Below are positions 51,896 through 61,572 of a stretch of 64,000 nt of DNA, in pieces. The DNA is from Methanocorpusculum labreanum Z. GTDB lineage: Archaea > Halobacteriota > Methanomicrobia > Methanomicrobiales > Methanocorpusculaceae. The notes below the pieces were generated by a model. The model was given only the letters and a program-made list of their open reading frames with translations, was not told the origin of the DNA and did not search any database. Each line of letters starts with the position of its first letter. The first letter of the stretch is position 1. Location: contig NC_008942.1 in assembly GCF_000015765.1 (NCBI RefSeq), positions 697,921 to 761,920 on the forward strand, written 5' to 3'. The position numbers were made by a program, and so were the translations under genes.

Positions 51896-52491
51896 TACGC
51901 GGACTTTATGTGGGAAGGTTTCAGCCTTATCATAACGGGCATAAAGCTTTCATTCAAAAAATCGCCGAAGAGGTCGATGAACTTGTCATCGGCATCGGCA
52001 GTGCGCAAATGAGTCATACCGTTCGCCATCCGTTTACAGCGGGAGAACGGATTTTAATGATCTCGAGGGACCTAATACATCTTGATATTCCAATATATAT
52101 CATCCCTCTTGAGGATGTTAAGCGGAATTCATTGTGGGTTTCGCATGTGATTTCGATGTGTCCTCCGGTAACTCAGATCTATACCTCCAATCCGCTGATA
52201 TCTCAGCTGTTTCTGGAAGCAGGCAGGCATGTCGTATGTCCATCGGGACTTTGTCCCCATAAAGTGCTGTCAAGCGAAGAGTGGTGTTCTCTGGTAAAAG
52301 CAGGAGATAACTGGGCATCGTACGTCCCATCGGACACCGTGCGGGTAATCGAAGATGTCGGAGGAGTCGAGAGGATCAGACTCATTACCCAAACGGATGA
52401 ATCGGTCGTATCCGGCAATATGCAGCCTCAGACCATCTCTTCTTTTTCAGGCTGTGAACCAAATGGAATTCCGTCAACAGACAGATCTTAA
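51892..52491 (+). CDS. nadM: Nicotinamide-nucleotide adenylyltransferase, with altered second motif
   Basis: A 199-residue archaeal NMN adenylyltransferase, joining NMN and ATP to NAD. The first nucleotidyltransferase motif, GRFQPYHNGH, and the following GIGSAQMSHT, FTAGERI and NSLWVSHV are intact. The second motif, normally Y-S-G-T-E-I-R (holding ATP phosphates), reads L-S-S-E-E-W-C at about residues 124-130, so the usual Thr and Arg are absent. VERIRLITQTDE near the end is conserved. A further C-terminal tail of ~25 Ser/Pro-rich residues is unusual. It may be active with another residue, or have shifted function. Confidence 0.83.
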   Translation: MIRGLYVGRFQPYHNGHKAFIQKIAEEVDELVIGIGSAQMSHTVRHPFTAGERILMISRDLIHLDIPIYIIPLEDVKRNSLWVSHVISMCPPVTQIYTSNPLISQLFLEAGRHVVCPSGLCPHKVLSSEEWCSLVKAGDNWASYVPSDTVRVIEDVGGVERIRLITQTDESVVSGNMQPQTISSFSGCEPNGIPSTDRS

Positions 52492-52513
52492 CGAATCTTA
52501 AGATGATGTAGTC

Positions 52514-53329
52514 TCAAATGCAATCTTCCTGATTATTCGATTCCCTGCGAAGTTCTGCTGAAACTCGTTCGTTAGCGACCTTTCTATAGCCCTCATCGAT
52601 CTCGAAACCGATAAACGGGACGCCAAGGCGGATCGCGGCAATCGCCGTGTTTCCAATCCCCATAAATGGATCCATCACCAGCCGGCATTTATCTAATCCG
52701 TGATCTTTTATGCACATCACGGGAAGCTGAATGGGAAACGTCGCCGGATGCGGCCGGCTTTCCCGGATCGTTTCGTACGGGATGAACCAGGTGTTTCCCC
52801 GGTCTCTGAGATCGCGTTTTTCCCCTCCCCAGCGGTTCACATTGCTCTTATCCTGATACGGCACGCCGGTTGCGAGCCTGTCGATCTGCACCGTGCCGTT
52901 TTTCGTGAAATGAAAGATGAATTCATGACAGTCGTTATGATATCGTTTACTGTTTATCGGTTTGTAATGTCCGGCTGCCACTCCTTCATCTGGAAGTGCG
53001 ATGGATTTGATCCAGTGGATCATATTCTGAAGAACAAATCCCTGTTCCCGAAACGCCTGCGCCACATCGATAGGGATCCACGGGTCTTTCAGGCTCCCGC
53101 CGATGTTCAGATAGAAGGAACCGTGATCCGAAAGAACGCGGTATGACTCTTCGGCAACCGTCCTCATCCATTTCAGATAGGTATTACGCGGGATCGTATC
53201 GTCGTAGGTCGTATAGGCTTTCCCGATGTTGTATGGCGGCGAGGTCACGATCACATCGACCATGCCGGGCGTTAACGTACTCATTCCCTCGACACAGTCC
53301 ATGTCGTAAATCCTGTTGAGTTCAGTCAT
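52514..53329 (-). CDS. DNA methyltransferase (N4-cytosine/N6-adenine), beta-class layout
   Basis: A 271-residue enzyme. The catalytic motif TSPPYN stands near the N-terminus (29-34), and the SAM motif [14 protein letters not shown] near the C-terminus (about residue 218), so the order is that of beta-class MTases. SPPY favours N4-cytosine methylation but N6-adenine is possible. No restriction enzyme gene is nearby, so it is an orphan. The start overlaps the FKBP gene's end by 8 nt. Function: epigenetic marking or protection against foreign DNA. Confidence 0.88.
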   Translation of the reverse strand: MTELNRIYDMDCVEGMSTLTPGMVDVIVTSPPYNIGKAYTTYDDTIPRNTYLKWMRTVAEESYRVLSDHGSFYLNIGGSLKDPWIPIDVAQAFREQGFVLQNMIHWIKSIALPDEGVAAGHYKPINSKRYHNDCHEFIFHFTKNGTVQIDRLATGVPYQDKSNVNRWGGEKRDLRDRGNTWFIPYETIRESRPHPATFPIQLPVMCIKDHGLDKCRLVMDPFMGIGNTAIAAIRLGVPFIGFEIDEGYRKVANERVSAELRRESNNQEDCI

Positions 53330-53756
53330 GTTTCACGATCTTGACTATGGTGATTTCGTATGTCAGGGTTTCCCCTGCAAGCGGGTGGTTTGCATCCACG
53401 GTGATCTTCGTATCCGTAACGTCAACCACGGTGACCCTGCATGGCCGGTCGAATACTTCTACCGTGATGATATCGCCGGGACTGGGTGCATGTTCGAGTT
53501 TGAGTTTTTTTCGTTTTATCGAAAGAACCAGACGCTTCAGATATTTCCCGTATGCTTTTTCCGGAGGAAGAACAACAGTCACCGTGTCCCCTTCGTTTTT
53601 TCCGATCAACGCCTCCTCAAATGCCGGATTTATCTGTTTATTTCCGATAATAACGGTTACCGGTTCCTGTGTGCGGGTATTCTCGAATATCTCTCCGTCC
53701 GGACGTTTGCTGACGAAGTGGAGCTGCAGCGTATCACCGGATTTTACGACAGACAT
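53322..53756 (-). CDS. FKBP-type peptidyl-prolyl isomerase (SlyD-like)
   Basis: A 144-residue protein with a split FKBP domain: [51 protein letters not shown], and an insert-in-flap ([18 protein letters not shown]) followed by the last strands [18 protein letters not shown]. SlyD-type archaeal FKBPs accelerate proline isomerisation and act as chaperones. There is no metal-binding His tail. Upstream of the MTase gene in the same direction. Confidence 0.9.
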   Translation of the reverse strand: MSVVKSGDTLQLHFVSKRPDGEIFENTRTQEPVTVIIGNKQINPAFEEALIGKNEGDTVTVVLPPEKAYGKYLKRLVLSIKRKKLKLEHAPSPGDIITVEVFDRPCRVTVVDVTDTKITVDANHPLAGETLTYEITIVKIVKHD

Positions 53757-53830
53757 ACCTATCTGTATGACTGAAGAAATACTTTAATGGATCGCGTTTA
53801 TCGTTTTGATCAAATTATCCAAAAATAGGG

Positions 53831-54091
53831 TTAAGTGGCTGAAATCAGGGGGATAACGAGTTTCTTATACACGCCGTCGCCGCTCTGATGCAGGATTCGA
53901 AATTCATATGTCCCGGGCTTTTCCACTTCAACGGTCCAGATATAGTTACTCCCATTCTCATCAATAGTACAATCATTCCCGACGATACTTATCCCCTCAG
54001 ATTCAAGGGGTCTCCATGTAAGACTATGAGGACTCGTGATGATAACGGTAAAGCTTGTTTCGCTGTTTTGTTGGATCGCGTATGATTCCAT
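53831..54091 (-). CDS. Small beta-sandwich protein, possible chagasin-like inhibitor
   Basis: An 86-residue protein made of beta strands (TSFTVIITSPHSLTWRPLE, YIWTVEVEKPGTYEFRILHQ, GVYKKLVIPL). The order recalls the I42/chagasin fold of cysteine-protease inhibitors, but NPTTGYxW and the GxG loop motif are not clear. No signal peptide. Strong Shine-Dalgarno (ggaggt, 5 nt before the ATG) supports it being a gene. Family uncertain. Confidence 0.5.
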   Translation of the reverse strand: MESYAIQQNSETSFTVIITSPHSLTWRPLESEGISIVGNDCTIDENGSNYIWTVEVEKPGTYEFRILHQSGDGVYKKLVIPLISAT

Positions 54092-54299
54092 CTTTACCTC
54101 CGAATATCTATATTACCTTGTTTAATGTGGTATACTTGAGAATGCGAAGTTTCACTATATATTTTTTCTGGTTAATTTTTGGATTTTATTTTGAAAAAGT
54201 CTAATTTTTCAAATATTATTAACTTAGTTAACACGTCGGGATCCAGCTGCCCGAGAATCGATATCTCTGGTAATATAAGCTAAAATGAAAAATAAAGAA

Positions 54300-54383
54300 C
54301 GCCGAGGGGGAGATTTGAACTCCCGAGGTGTCGCCACCAGTGGCTTTCGAGGCCACCGCCCTTCCGGACTAGACTACCTCGGC
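54300..54383 (-). tRNA. tRNA-Ser (anticodon CGA)
   Basis: Acceptor GCCGAGG pairs with CCTCGGC. The anticodon arm is GTGGC-CTCGAAA-GCCAC with anticodon CGA, and a long variable arm marks a class II tRNA. Discriminator G; no intron; CCA not encoded. Confidence 0.93.
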
Positions 54384-54467
54384 AGGTGTCTATACGATAC
54401 GTTATGGTATGCGCGTAGTAAGCATACGTGTTTGAATGTAAAAAATATATGGGATTGGTGGCCGGAT

Positions 54468-56054
54468 TTACATCTGGCCGGCGCCTTTGGAGATCATCAT
54501 GTCATCAACGCGGATGAGAAGCATGGCGGTCTCCGAGGCACTCTGAATTGCCTGGCGTTTAACTCTCTTCGGTTCAACAACGCCGAGTTCCTTCATGTCG
54601 ACAACGGTGCCGGTAAACACATCAAGACCTGCATACTTCTGGCCCATCGCGTGTGCCTGACGGAGATCGATGACTTTGTCAACGGTGTCGAAGCCGGAGT
54701 TTTCTGCAAGAGTCTTCGGGATGATCTCGAATGCTTTTGCATAGCCTTCGATGGCGAGCTGGACACGGCCGCCTTCGGTTGCTGCGTATTCCCTGAGTCT
54801 GAGGGACAGTTCGGTCTCAACAGAACCGCCGCCGATTGTGTAGGAACCATCTTCGACGACGTCCTGCACGACACGTTTTGCATCTTCGATCGCACGTTCG
54901 AGTTCATCGACAAGGTGCTGTGAGGAGCCGCGGAGAAGGATGGTCACTGCCTTCGGGTTTTTGCACTCGGAGAGTTTCGTCATCTCGAGATCTTCGAGCA
55001 TCTCGAGTTTGCCTGCAGTTCCAATAGTTTCGGGGGCGAGGTCTTCGGGTTTGTTGATGACCTGACCGCCAAGTGCTTTTGCTGCATACTTCATATCTTT
55101 TTCCGGAACGAACTCAAGTGCATAGATGCCGTGTTCGCCAAGGTAATACTGTACCGGGTCGGCGATTCCTTTCTGGCAGAGGACGACATTTACGCCGTTC
55201 GCAGCAAACTTGTCTGCCATTGCCTTGAGGGTCGCACGTTCTGCAGAGGAAAATGCCGAGAGCTGTTCTGCTGAAGTGATCTTGATCTTGGATTTGGTCT
55301 GGGTCTTGGTGATCTCAAGCGGGCCGGCAATGAAGGCTGCTTTGACGCCTTTGATCTTTTTCGGCATCAGTGAGTCAAGTCTGGTTTTATCAATCAGGAC
55401 ACCTTTGATGAGTTCGGCACTCATCGTGTCGCTGCGTTTTGTCTTGACAAGGATGTCATCTTCATTGACCTGCGTCTTTTTCCCGGAGGTTTCTGCAACA
55501 CCGGAAACTGCCTCGACAACAACATCGCATGCCTGATCCATGATGCTTTCGATGGATTTTCCGGTCATCGCGGTTTTGGCGATAAGTTTCAGCATGTTTT
55601 TGTCTTTCGGCGTGACGTCGATCGCAAGTTTTTCGAGGAGTTCGAGCGCCTTGAGCATACCAAGGTTGTATCCTTTTGCGATAACAGATGGGTGGACACC
55701 GCTGTCGATCAGGTGTTCTGCCTGCTCCATAAACGAACCGACCATCACAACTGCGGTCGTAGTGCCGTCGCCGCATTCATTGTCCTGGGTTTCAGCTACT
55801 TCGACGACAAGTTTTGCACCCGGGTGTTCAACATGGATCTGGTGCAGGATTGTTGCTCCGTCGTTGGTGATGACGATATCGTCGCTACCCTGGGTAACCA
55901 TCATCTTGTCCATACCGCGGGGGCCAAGAGTTGTTCTCACTGTATTGCCAAGGACCTTTGCTGCCATGATATTGGAGCGGAGTGCTTCCTGTCCCGGAAC
56001 GCGTTCTACGTTATTACGTAAAATGACGACCTGCTGACCTGAGTTGTTTGCCAT
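54468..56054 (-). CDS. Thermosome subunit (group II chaperonin)
   Basis: A 528-residue chaperonin that forms double-ring folding chambers in the cytoplasm. ATP-binding features: TLGPRGMDKMMV, ITNDGATILHQI and the phosphate loop GDGTTT (95-100), then the apical domain, and GGGSVETELSLRLREYA near the C-terminus. The end (DDMMISKGAGQM) is short and lacks the GGM repeats found in many group II subunits. One copy is in this window. Start ATG complementary to 56052-56054. Confidence 0.96.
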   Translation of the reverse strand: MANNSGQQVVILRNNVERVPGQEALRSNIMAAKVLGNTVRTTLGPRGMDKMMVTQGSDDIVITNDGATILHQIHVEHPGAKLVVEVAETQDNECGDGTTTAVVMVGSFMEQAEHLIDSGVHPSVIAKGYNLGMLKALELLEKLAIDVTPKDKNMLKLIAKTAMTGKSIESIMDQACDVVVEAVSGVAETSGKKTQVNEDDILVKTKRSDTMSAELIKGVLIDKTRLDSLMPKKIKGVKAAFIAGPLEITKTQTKSKIKITSAEQLSAFSSAERATLKAMADKFAANGVNVVLCQKGIADPVQYYLGEHGIYALEFVPEKDMKYAAKALGGQVINKPEDLAPETIGTAGKLEMLEDLEMTKLSECKNPKAVTILLRGSSQHLVDELERAIEDAKRVVQDVVEDGSYTIGGGSVETELSLRLREYAATEGGRVQLAIEGYAKAFEIIPKTLAENSGFDTVDKVIDLRQAHAMGQKYAGLDVFTGTVVDMKELGVVEPKRVKRQAIQSASETAMLLIRVDDMMISKGAGQM

Positions 56055-56134
56055 AATCGTTATTCTCCTGTACTAATATGTTAAAAAAGTGGATTGGACT
56101 TCTATATAAATATGTTGTATTGGTTATTGACTCT

Positions 56135-56731
56135 TCAGTCGATACGTTTAATTGTAAACAGCGAGTAGACCGGAACGCCCTCTATTTCCTTGACACCGCG
56201 CTTATCAAAGATTACACAGATGCCAACCGGGGTGGCTTTGTGGCGGCGCAGATAATTTACGATCTCTGTAAGAGTGTTGCCGGTTGTGATGCAGTCGTCC
56301 ACAATTAAACAGCGTTTTTGGGAGACTTTGCTGAAGTTTCCGGATATCGATCCGATTTTTCCTTCCGGATTGTGTTTTGAAGGATGGTATATGGCGAGAT
56401 TGAGTCCGTCTTCTGCGGCGATCATCGTTGCGAGAGGTACACCCGATACGGATATTCCGATAACGGCGTCGACTCCCTCCTCCTCTTCGTTTGCTGCCTC
56501 AAAATGGGCCAGCATCATGGATGAGATTCCACCAAGGAGTGTGGTGTTCGAACTGACGTTCGTCCAGTCGATATGTACATCTTTCGGTGCCGCGATCCCG
56601 GCCTTTCCCTGCGTCAGAAGCCAGGTGACCGTATCGACCGAGAGGCTGAGTTCATCAGCGATCTGACCGGATGAGTGGCCTTCAGCATGAAGGTCTTTTG
56701 CTTTTGCCATGAGCTCTTCTAAGGAAGACAT
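56135..56731 (-). CDS. HTH-phosphoribosyltransferase protein (PyrE-like/GfcR)
   Basis: A 198-residue protein with an N-terminal helix-turn-helix ([20 protein letters not shown]) and a phosphoribosyltransferase domain: [20 protein letters not shown] and the PRPP motif [13 protein letters not shown]. In archaea such proteins resemble orotate phosphoribosyltransferase, and a haloarchaeal member (GfcR) is a transcription regulator of sugar catabolism. Here the effector is unknown. ATG at 56731 chosen; the frame extends 50 codons upstream but with an unlikely composition. Confidence 0.85.
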   Translation of the reverse strand: MSSLEELMAKAKDLHAEGHSSGQIADELSLSVDTVTWLLTQGKAGIAAPKDVHIDWTNVSSNTTLLGGISSMMLAHFEAANEEEEGVDAVIGISVSGVPLATMIAAEDGLNLAIYHPSKHNPEGKIGSISGNFSKVSQKRCLIVDDCITTGNTLTEIVNYLRRHKATPVGICVIFDKRGVKEIEGVPVYSLFTIKRID

Positions 56732-56808
56732 ATGAGAAGTAATCGCTTTTTCCGCATATATGCTTTTGTGAAACTTCTGCTGAAAAGCAGGTTCTTCCGG
56801 CAGAAAAG

Positions 56809-57957
56809 ATGGGAAACCTACTAAAAGTGAAAAGTTCAATCTTTCACATAGATATGTCGGCAAAATATGTGACTGAATCATTTCAGAAGAAAGTCATGCC
56901 ATATCTCACCACGTTCAACGATGCTGAAAAAAAGCAGTTCTACCTTGATGCAGATGCGGCCGTACAGGAACTTGTTTCAATGGGGAAAGACCCCAAGCAG
57001 GTTCTCTGGGTCATGCAGAGTATAGGTCTGTACCTCTATGGAAATTCCGGGAAAAATTTCTATGTCGATTACCAGAAGATCGTTCTCTCGGACACCTGTG
57101 TTCTCTGGTCGATGCAGCCGCCCGGCGGAGGATGTATCCACCTTTTCCAGACTGAAGAAGGAAAACTGCTCATCGATGCCGGATACGGGGTCAATTATGC
57201 TGACTGGGTACAGACGCTCGGCGATTTTGGTCTCGGCGATTTTTCCGATGTAAAACATGTTCTCTGTACTCACGGGGATGCCGATCATGTTGGAATAACC
57301 GGATTGCTGCCCGTTCCGCCGTTTGTTCATCCGATCACGAAAGAGCTTCTGGAAAACGGCTCCCGCTCCTTTTCCTCCACGAATGATCTTCTGCTGTTGG
57401 AGCATGTCTATACAACTACGGTGAACACTTTTTCCCAACTGGCATACCCGAAAGAGTATATCCTTTCCAAAACCGAGCCGCTGAAGATGCGGGGGATCTT
57501 TCCGGTCATCGACATAATCACGTTTGCCGGACTTACCTTCGAGGTCTGGCAAAGTCTCGGCGGTCATCTTGCCGGTCAGCTCTTCTTCTACGAACCAACA
57601 CAAGGTCTGCTCTTTACGAGCGATGCCATTCTGAACTTTGCCTCGCTCTCCCCCTGGCGTTTGATCTATGGGTCGATCCCGGATTACCTTATCAATTCCG
57701 TCAATATCAACAGTGAGATCGGACGAAAGGAAAGGACCGAACTAACGAGACTAGCTGTTGAGCTCGATGCCGAACTAAGGAAAAATGGGAAGTGTCTCAG
57801 ATTATGCTGCGGTCACGGGGCAGTTTCAGTCATTGACGAGAAGGGAAACCTCAGCATACTCGATCCGGTGATCCATTATTCCAGAAGAAAATACACTGAG
57901 GGACTGCACAACCTTGCTGCTAAAATATCCTGGTTTATCAGAAGACGGCTGATCTGA
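56809..57957 (+). CDS. MBL-fold metallohydrolase, oxidoreductase-like lactamase domain
   Basis: A 382-residue protein: an N-terminal helical ~85 residues, then a metallo-beta-lactamase domain with [15 protein letters not shown] and THGDADHVG (HxHxDH variant, reading H-G-D-A-D-H), [12 protein letters not shown] and LFTSDAIL, then CCGHGAVS. The first His of HxHxDH is followed by Gly-Asp rather than a second His, so the metal site is altered. Substrate unknown. Start at 56809 is uncertain: ATG at 56854 (MSAKYVTES) is equally good. Divergent from the GfcR-like gene. Confidence 0.78.
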   Translation: MGNLLKVKSSIFHIDMSAKYVTESFQKKVMPYLTTFNDAEKKQFYLDADAAVQELVSMGKDPKQVLWVMQSIGLYLYGNSGKNFYVDYQKIVLSDTCVLWSMQPPGGGCIHLFQTEEGKLLIDAGYGVNYADWVQTLGDFGLGDFSDVKHVLCTHGDADHVGITGLLPVPPFVHPITKELLENGSRSFSSTNDLLLLEHVYTTTVNTFSQLAYPKEYILSKTEPLKMRGIFPVIDIITFAGLTFEVWQSLGGHLAGQLFFYEPTQGLLFTSDAILNFASLSPWRLIYGSIPDYLINSVNINSEIGRKERTELTRLAVELDAELRKNGKCLRLCCGHGAVSVIDEKGNLSILDPVIHYSRRKYTEGLHNLAAKISWFIRRRLI

Positions 57958-57965
57958 AATATTCG

Positions 57966-58442
57966 TTACCGTCGTTTTCCTTTTTCCGTCCCGCGCCGGA
58001 TCGGAGCAGAACCGCAGATAGGACAGTCTTCCTCATCTGCCGGAATCTCTGCTCCGCATCCCGAACATATTTTTTTCCAGACCTTTTTCTTGGCATTTCT
58101 CTGCAGAATACCTTTGGTTGATATTTTCAGATGCCGGCAGACATTTTGTACGGCAAAATCATCGGAAATCACCGTGCCATCCAGTGTCAGGCCGAGAGCG
58201 ATGACCGAAATATCCGTATCTGAGAGAACTCTTGCATCCCCGCTTTTGAGTGCCGCGTTTGTCGCTGCAAATATGTGTTCCGCTTCCGGCTCGGTCGTTA
58301 CGAGTCCTTTCTCCGTAAGGATCTCAAACCGCATCTTAGATGCCAGATCCTTAAGTTCGCTGACAACCTCGGGAGTGGTAAAAAGCTCTCCGTCAAGCGT
58401 ATAATCGCCGAAAAAATAGGATGAATCCAGAATATATTTCAT
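57966..58442 (-). CDS. nob1: Ribosome maturation endonuclease Nob1
   Basis: A 158-residue PIN-domain nuclease with a zinc ribbon. PIN acid residues: LDSSYFF (N-terminal Asp), PEVVSELKDL, LSDTDISVIALG and ISDDFAVQNV. The zinc ribbon is CSGCGAEIPADEEDCPICG. It trims the 3' end of 16S rRNA precursors. The 3' end is a basic tail (RRGTEKGKRR) for RNA binding. It begins within the last codons of the prs gene (ATGA overlap), so both are one operon. Confidence 0.93.
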   Translation of the reverse strand: MKYILDSSYFFGDYTLDGELFTTPEVVSELKDLASKMRFEILTEKGLVTTEPEAEHIFAATNAALKSGDARVLSDTDISVIALGLTLDGTVISDDFAVQNVCRHLKISTKGILQRNAKKKVWKKICSGCGAEIPADEEDCPICGSAPIRRGTEKGKRR

Positions 58443-59284
58443 TTACGTATGGCGTCTGCTATGACACCCGATGCCGTGATCCTGCTTGAGGCACGCTCGA
58501 TCGTGTCCGAGGATGCAATGTCGGCAAGGCCGGCCTGCATAAGTTTGATGTATCCGCCGGAAGCAAAAACGCCGTGAACACCCGCGGCCCGGACCGAGGT
58601 TGCCCCCTGTTCGAGCAGCATTCCGGCGGCCTTTGCCATCGAACCGCCCGTCGCGATGATATCATCCACGATGATACAGTCTCTTCCTTTTGCTTCCAGG
58701 TGTTTTGGGGCCATAGTAACTTCCGAACCCGAGAGCCGCGTCTTATCCAGATGATCACAGTCCCATTTTCCAACCGCCGCCACGCCTTTGGCAAACTCCC
58801 ATGCACCCTCATCGGGAGAAAGGATCAGCGGATTGTCCAGAGCCATTGTGCCGATGTATGCTCCGATCTCCGGCGCAATCGTCAGATTCTTTGCAGGACA
58901 GCGGAAATGTCCGAGAATCGAGGTATCATGGATATTGATGGTAAAGACCCTGTCTGCGCCGGTCGAGAGTGCCCGTGCCATTGCCCGTGCTGAGATCGGC
59001 TCGCCGTCATTGAACTTCTTGTCCTGCCGTGCGTATCCCATATATGGCAGAACAAGCGTTGTCTCTTTTCCCTCGCATGCATCGAGCAGGAGAATTGCCT
59101 GCAGTGTGGACTCCGGATCGACCGTGCTTGCAATGATTATCATCTGGTCATCATCATCCATTATGCGTATGGACTGCTCACCATCCGGGAATGTAGTGTA
59201 TTTTACTTCAGATAGATGACAGCCGAGCTTCTGCGCCGTGCGTGCCGCGAGAACCTGGCTTTTTTCGGTATAAACTACTTTCAT
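58439..59284 (-). CDS. prs: Ribose-phosphate pyrophosphokinase
   Basis: A 281-residue enzyme making PRPP from ribose-5-phosphate and ATP for nucleotide, histidine and methanopterin synthesis. Motifs: FPDGEQSIRI, the flexible-loop region LPYMGYARQDKKFNDGEPIS, and the PRPP loop CIIVDDIIATGGSMAKAA. At ~280 residues it fits the archaeal class. The 3' end overlaps nob1 by 4 nt. Confidence 0.95.
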   Translation of the reverse strand: MKVVYTEKSQVLAARTAQKLGCHLSEVKYTTFPDGEQSIRIMDDDDQMIIIASTVDPESTLQAILLLDACEGKETTLVLPYMGYARQDKKFNDGEPISARAMARALSTGADRVFTINIHDTSILGHFRCPAKNLTIAPEIGAYIGTMALDNPLILSPDEGAWEFAKGVAAVGKWDCDHLDKTRLSGSEVTMAPKHLEAKGRDCIIVDDIIATGGSMAKAAGMLLEQGATSVRAAGVHGVFASGGYIKLMQAGLADIASSDTIERASSRITASGVIADAIRK

Positions 59285-59364
59285 GATAAGACTCTAACAA
59301 CTATCTCTTACTGAAACTACTTAAAGCATAATCAAGTACAAATATTAGCATCTTTAATTGAGGT

Positions 59365-61398
59365 ATGGAACACAATATGGAACATGAGAATAATCCGGGA
59401 CAAAAAACAGAAGAAACTGTTATGGGGACAGTTTTGGATGTAAACCCGGCGCAAGTCACGGAAGAAATCCCGGCGCGGGATACTTCGCCCGTGAAAGAGG
59501 TGTATGCCTCTGACGGATATGATGCCGACCTTTTCGGCGGCGTTCGGTTTGACACCACGGCGGATCTCGTAATCCCCCCGTCCCTGATCGATCAGGTCAT
59601 CGGTCAGGAACACGCAGTGGATGTTATCAGAAAAGCCGCCACTCAGCGCAGGCACGTCATGATGATCGGAAGTCCCGGTACCGGCAAGTCGATGCTTGCT
59701 AAGGCCATGTCCGAACTCCTCCCGAAAGAGGAAATGCAGGACATCCTGACGTACCCGAATCCTGAGGATAACAATAATCCGATCATCCGGGTGGTTCCTG
59801 CAGGAAGAGGAAAAGAGATCGTCGCGGCCCACAAAGAAGAGGCCCGCAAACGTGCCTCCTCGAAGAACACGATGCTTCTCATCCTCGTCATTGGTATTCT
59901 TGGGATCGCTCTGATTTCAGGCCAGCTTCTGATGGGTATCGTCGCCGTGGCCTTTATCTTCATGGCATTTCGTTCATTCATGCCCAAAGAAACTGCGATG
60001 GTTCCAAAACTCATCGTCTCCAACAAACCAGACTCGACCGCACCTTTCGTGGACGGGACCGGATCCCACGCCGGAGCACTGCTCGGAGACGTTCGCCACG
60101 ACCCGTTCCAGTCGGGAGGTCTCGAGACCCCTGCCCACGACCGTGTAGAGGCCGGAGCAATTCACCGGGCACACAAGGGTGTTTTGTTCATTGATGAAAT
60201 GAACACCCTTGAACTCTCTTCCCAACAGAGTCTGTTGACGGCACTTCAGGAAGGCGAGTTCCCGATCACCGGTCAGTCCGAGCGTTCATCTGGAGCCATG
60301 GTCAGAACCGAACCGGTTCCATGCCGGTTCCTGATGATCGCAGCAGGAAATCTCGATGCTGTCCAGCATATGCACCCTGCACTTAGGAGCCGTATTCGCG
60401 GATACGGATACGAGGTCTACATGAGCGAGACCATGAATGATACGCCTGAAAACCGGGCAAAGCTCGTCAGGTTCGTAGCTCAGGAAGTTAAAAACGATGG
60501 TAAGATCCCGCATTACGACCCATCGGCGGTATCCGAGATCCTTCGCGAGGCAAAACGCCGGTCCGGCAGAAAAGGCCACCTGACAGTGAAGCTGAGAGAT
60601 CTCGGCGGTCTTGTCCGTGTCGCCGGTGATCTCGCCATTCAGGAAGGGTCCCCGGTCACATCGGTCCATCATGTTGTCTCGGCAAAACAGATCGCAAGAT
60701 CCGTTGAGGATCAGATATCCGACGAGTACATCCGTCGGACCCGGGATTATGATCTGACGATCGTTTCCGGCAATCTTGTCGGAAGGGTGAACGGACTTGC
60801 CGTTGTCGGCAACGATGCAGGATCGGTCCTTCCGATCACAGCCGAGGTTACCCCCTCGCAGGGCGCAGGGATGGTTATTGCGACCGGTCTTTTGAAAGAA
60901 ATCGCCCAGGAGTCAATCAAGAACGTGAGCGCCTTAATCAAGAAGTTCTCCGGAACTGACATCCGCAAAGTCGATATCCATGTCCAGTTCATTGGAACAT
61001 ACAATGGGGTAGAGGGAGATTCGGCATCCGTGACCGTCGCGACGGCGGTAATTAGTGCGCTTGAAGACATTCCGGTCCGGCAGGATGTGGCGATGACCGG
61101 ATCCCTGTCGGTAAGAGGAGATGTTCTTCCGATCGGCGGTGTCACCTACAAGATCGAGGCAGCCGCAAAAGCCGGGATCCGCACGATCATTATCCCGCAG
61201 TCGAACCTTGCCGATGTTCTTATCGAAGAGCGGTATTCCGATATGGTTTCCATCATTCCGGTGACCAGAATCGAAGAAGTGCTCAGATATGCACTCGTTC
61301 CCGAGGACAAGGAGGCATTCGAACAGAAACTCCTCCAGATCGGCAAACATATGGATATCCCGAAAATGCCGATGCCCGCCGACAACGTTGCAGCGTGA
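59365..61398 (+). CDS. lonB: Archaeal membrane-bound Lon protease (LonB)
   Basis: A 677-residue ATP-dependent protease. AAA+ domain with Walker A GSPGTGKS (102-109). Two membrane helices lie inside the AAA+ domain (NTMLLILVIGILGIALI and LLMGIVAVAFIFMA), anchoring it to the membrane; Walker B is VLFIDEMNTL. The proteolytic domain has VEGDSASVTVA with the catalytic Ser, and GGVTYKIEAAAKAG with the catalytic Lys. It degrades misfolded or regulated proteins. The start ATG at 59365 or 59377 cannot be separated. Confidence 0.95.
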   Translation: MEHNMEHENNPGQKTEETVMGTVLDVNPAQVTEEIPARDTSPVKEVYASDGYDADLFGGVRFDTTADLVIPPSLIDQVIGQEHAVDVIRKAATQRRHVMMIGSPGTGKSMLAKAMSELLPKEEMQDILTYPNPEDNNNPIIRVVPAGRGKEIVAAHKEEARKRASSKNTMLLILVIGILGIALISGQLLMGIVAVAFIFMAFRSFMPKETAMVPKLIVSNKPDSTAPFVDGTGSHAGALLGDVRHDPFQSGGLETPAHDRVEAGAIHRAHKGVLFIDEMNTLELSSQQSLLTALQEGEFPITGQSERSSGAMVRTEPVPCRFLMIAAGNLDAVQHMHPALRSRIRGYGYEVYMSETMNDTPENRAKLVRFVAQEVKNDGKIPHYDPSAVSEILREAKRRSGRKGHLTVKLRDLGGLVRVAGDLAIQEGSPVTSVHHVVSAKQIARSVEDQISDEYIRRTRDYDLTIVSGNLVGRVNGLAVVGNDAGSVLPITAEVTPSQGAGMVIATGLLKEIAQESIKNVSALIKKFSGTDIRKVDIHVQFIGTYNGVEGDSASVTVATAVISALEDIPVRQDVAMTGSLSVRGDVLPIGGVTYKIEAAAKAGIRTIIIPQSNLADVLIEERYSDMVSIIPVTRIEEVLRYALVPEDKEAFEQKLLQIGKHMDIPKMPMPADNVAA

Positions 61399-61410
61399 AC
61401 TCGCCCCTCC

Positions 61411-61419
61411 TCTTTTTTT
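61411..61419 (+). terminator. T-tract after lonB
   Basis: tcttttttt begins 12 nt after the stop codon, as in archaeal factor-independent terminators. Confidence 0.5.
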
Positions 61420-61572
61420 ATTACATTTGATGACGCCGTTTTGACAGCTTTTCATCCGGCTGCAAAAACATCCTGAGTTGCACCCTCGTTACGGCAGGAT
61501 TACCTCATACTGCGTAAATAACCTAAGGTATATCTATCACCACGTCGTATTTTATTTCATTTGCGTGATGCT

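Noticed and set aside
47939-53848. 22-bp near match gttaagtg(a/g)ctgaaatcag between 47.9 and 53.8 kb
   Set aside because: With two mismatches, one such match is expected by chance in 64 kb; both lie at gene ends in opposite senses.
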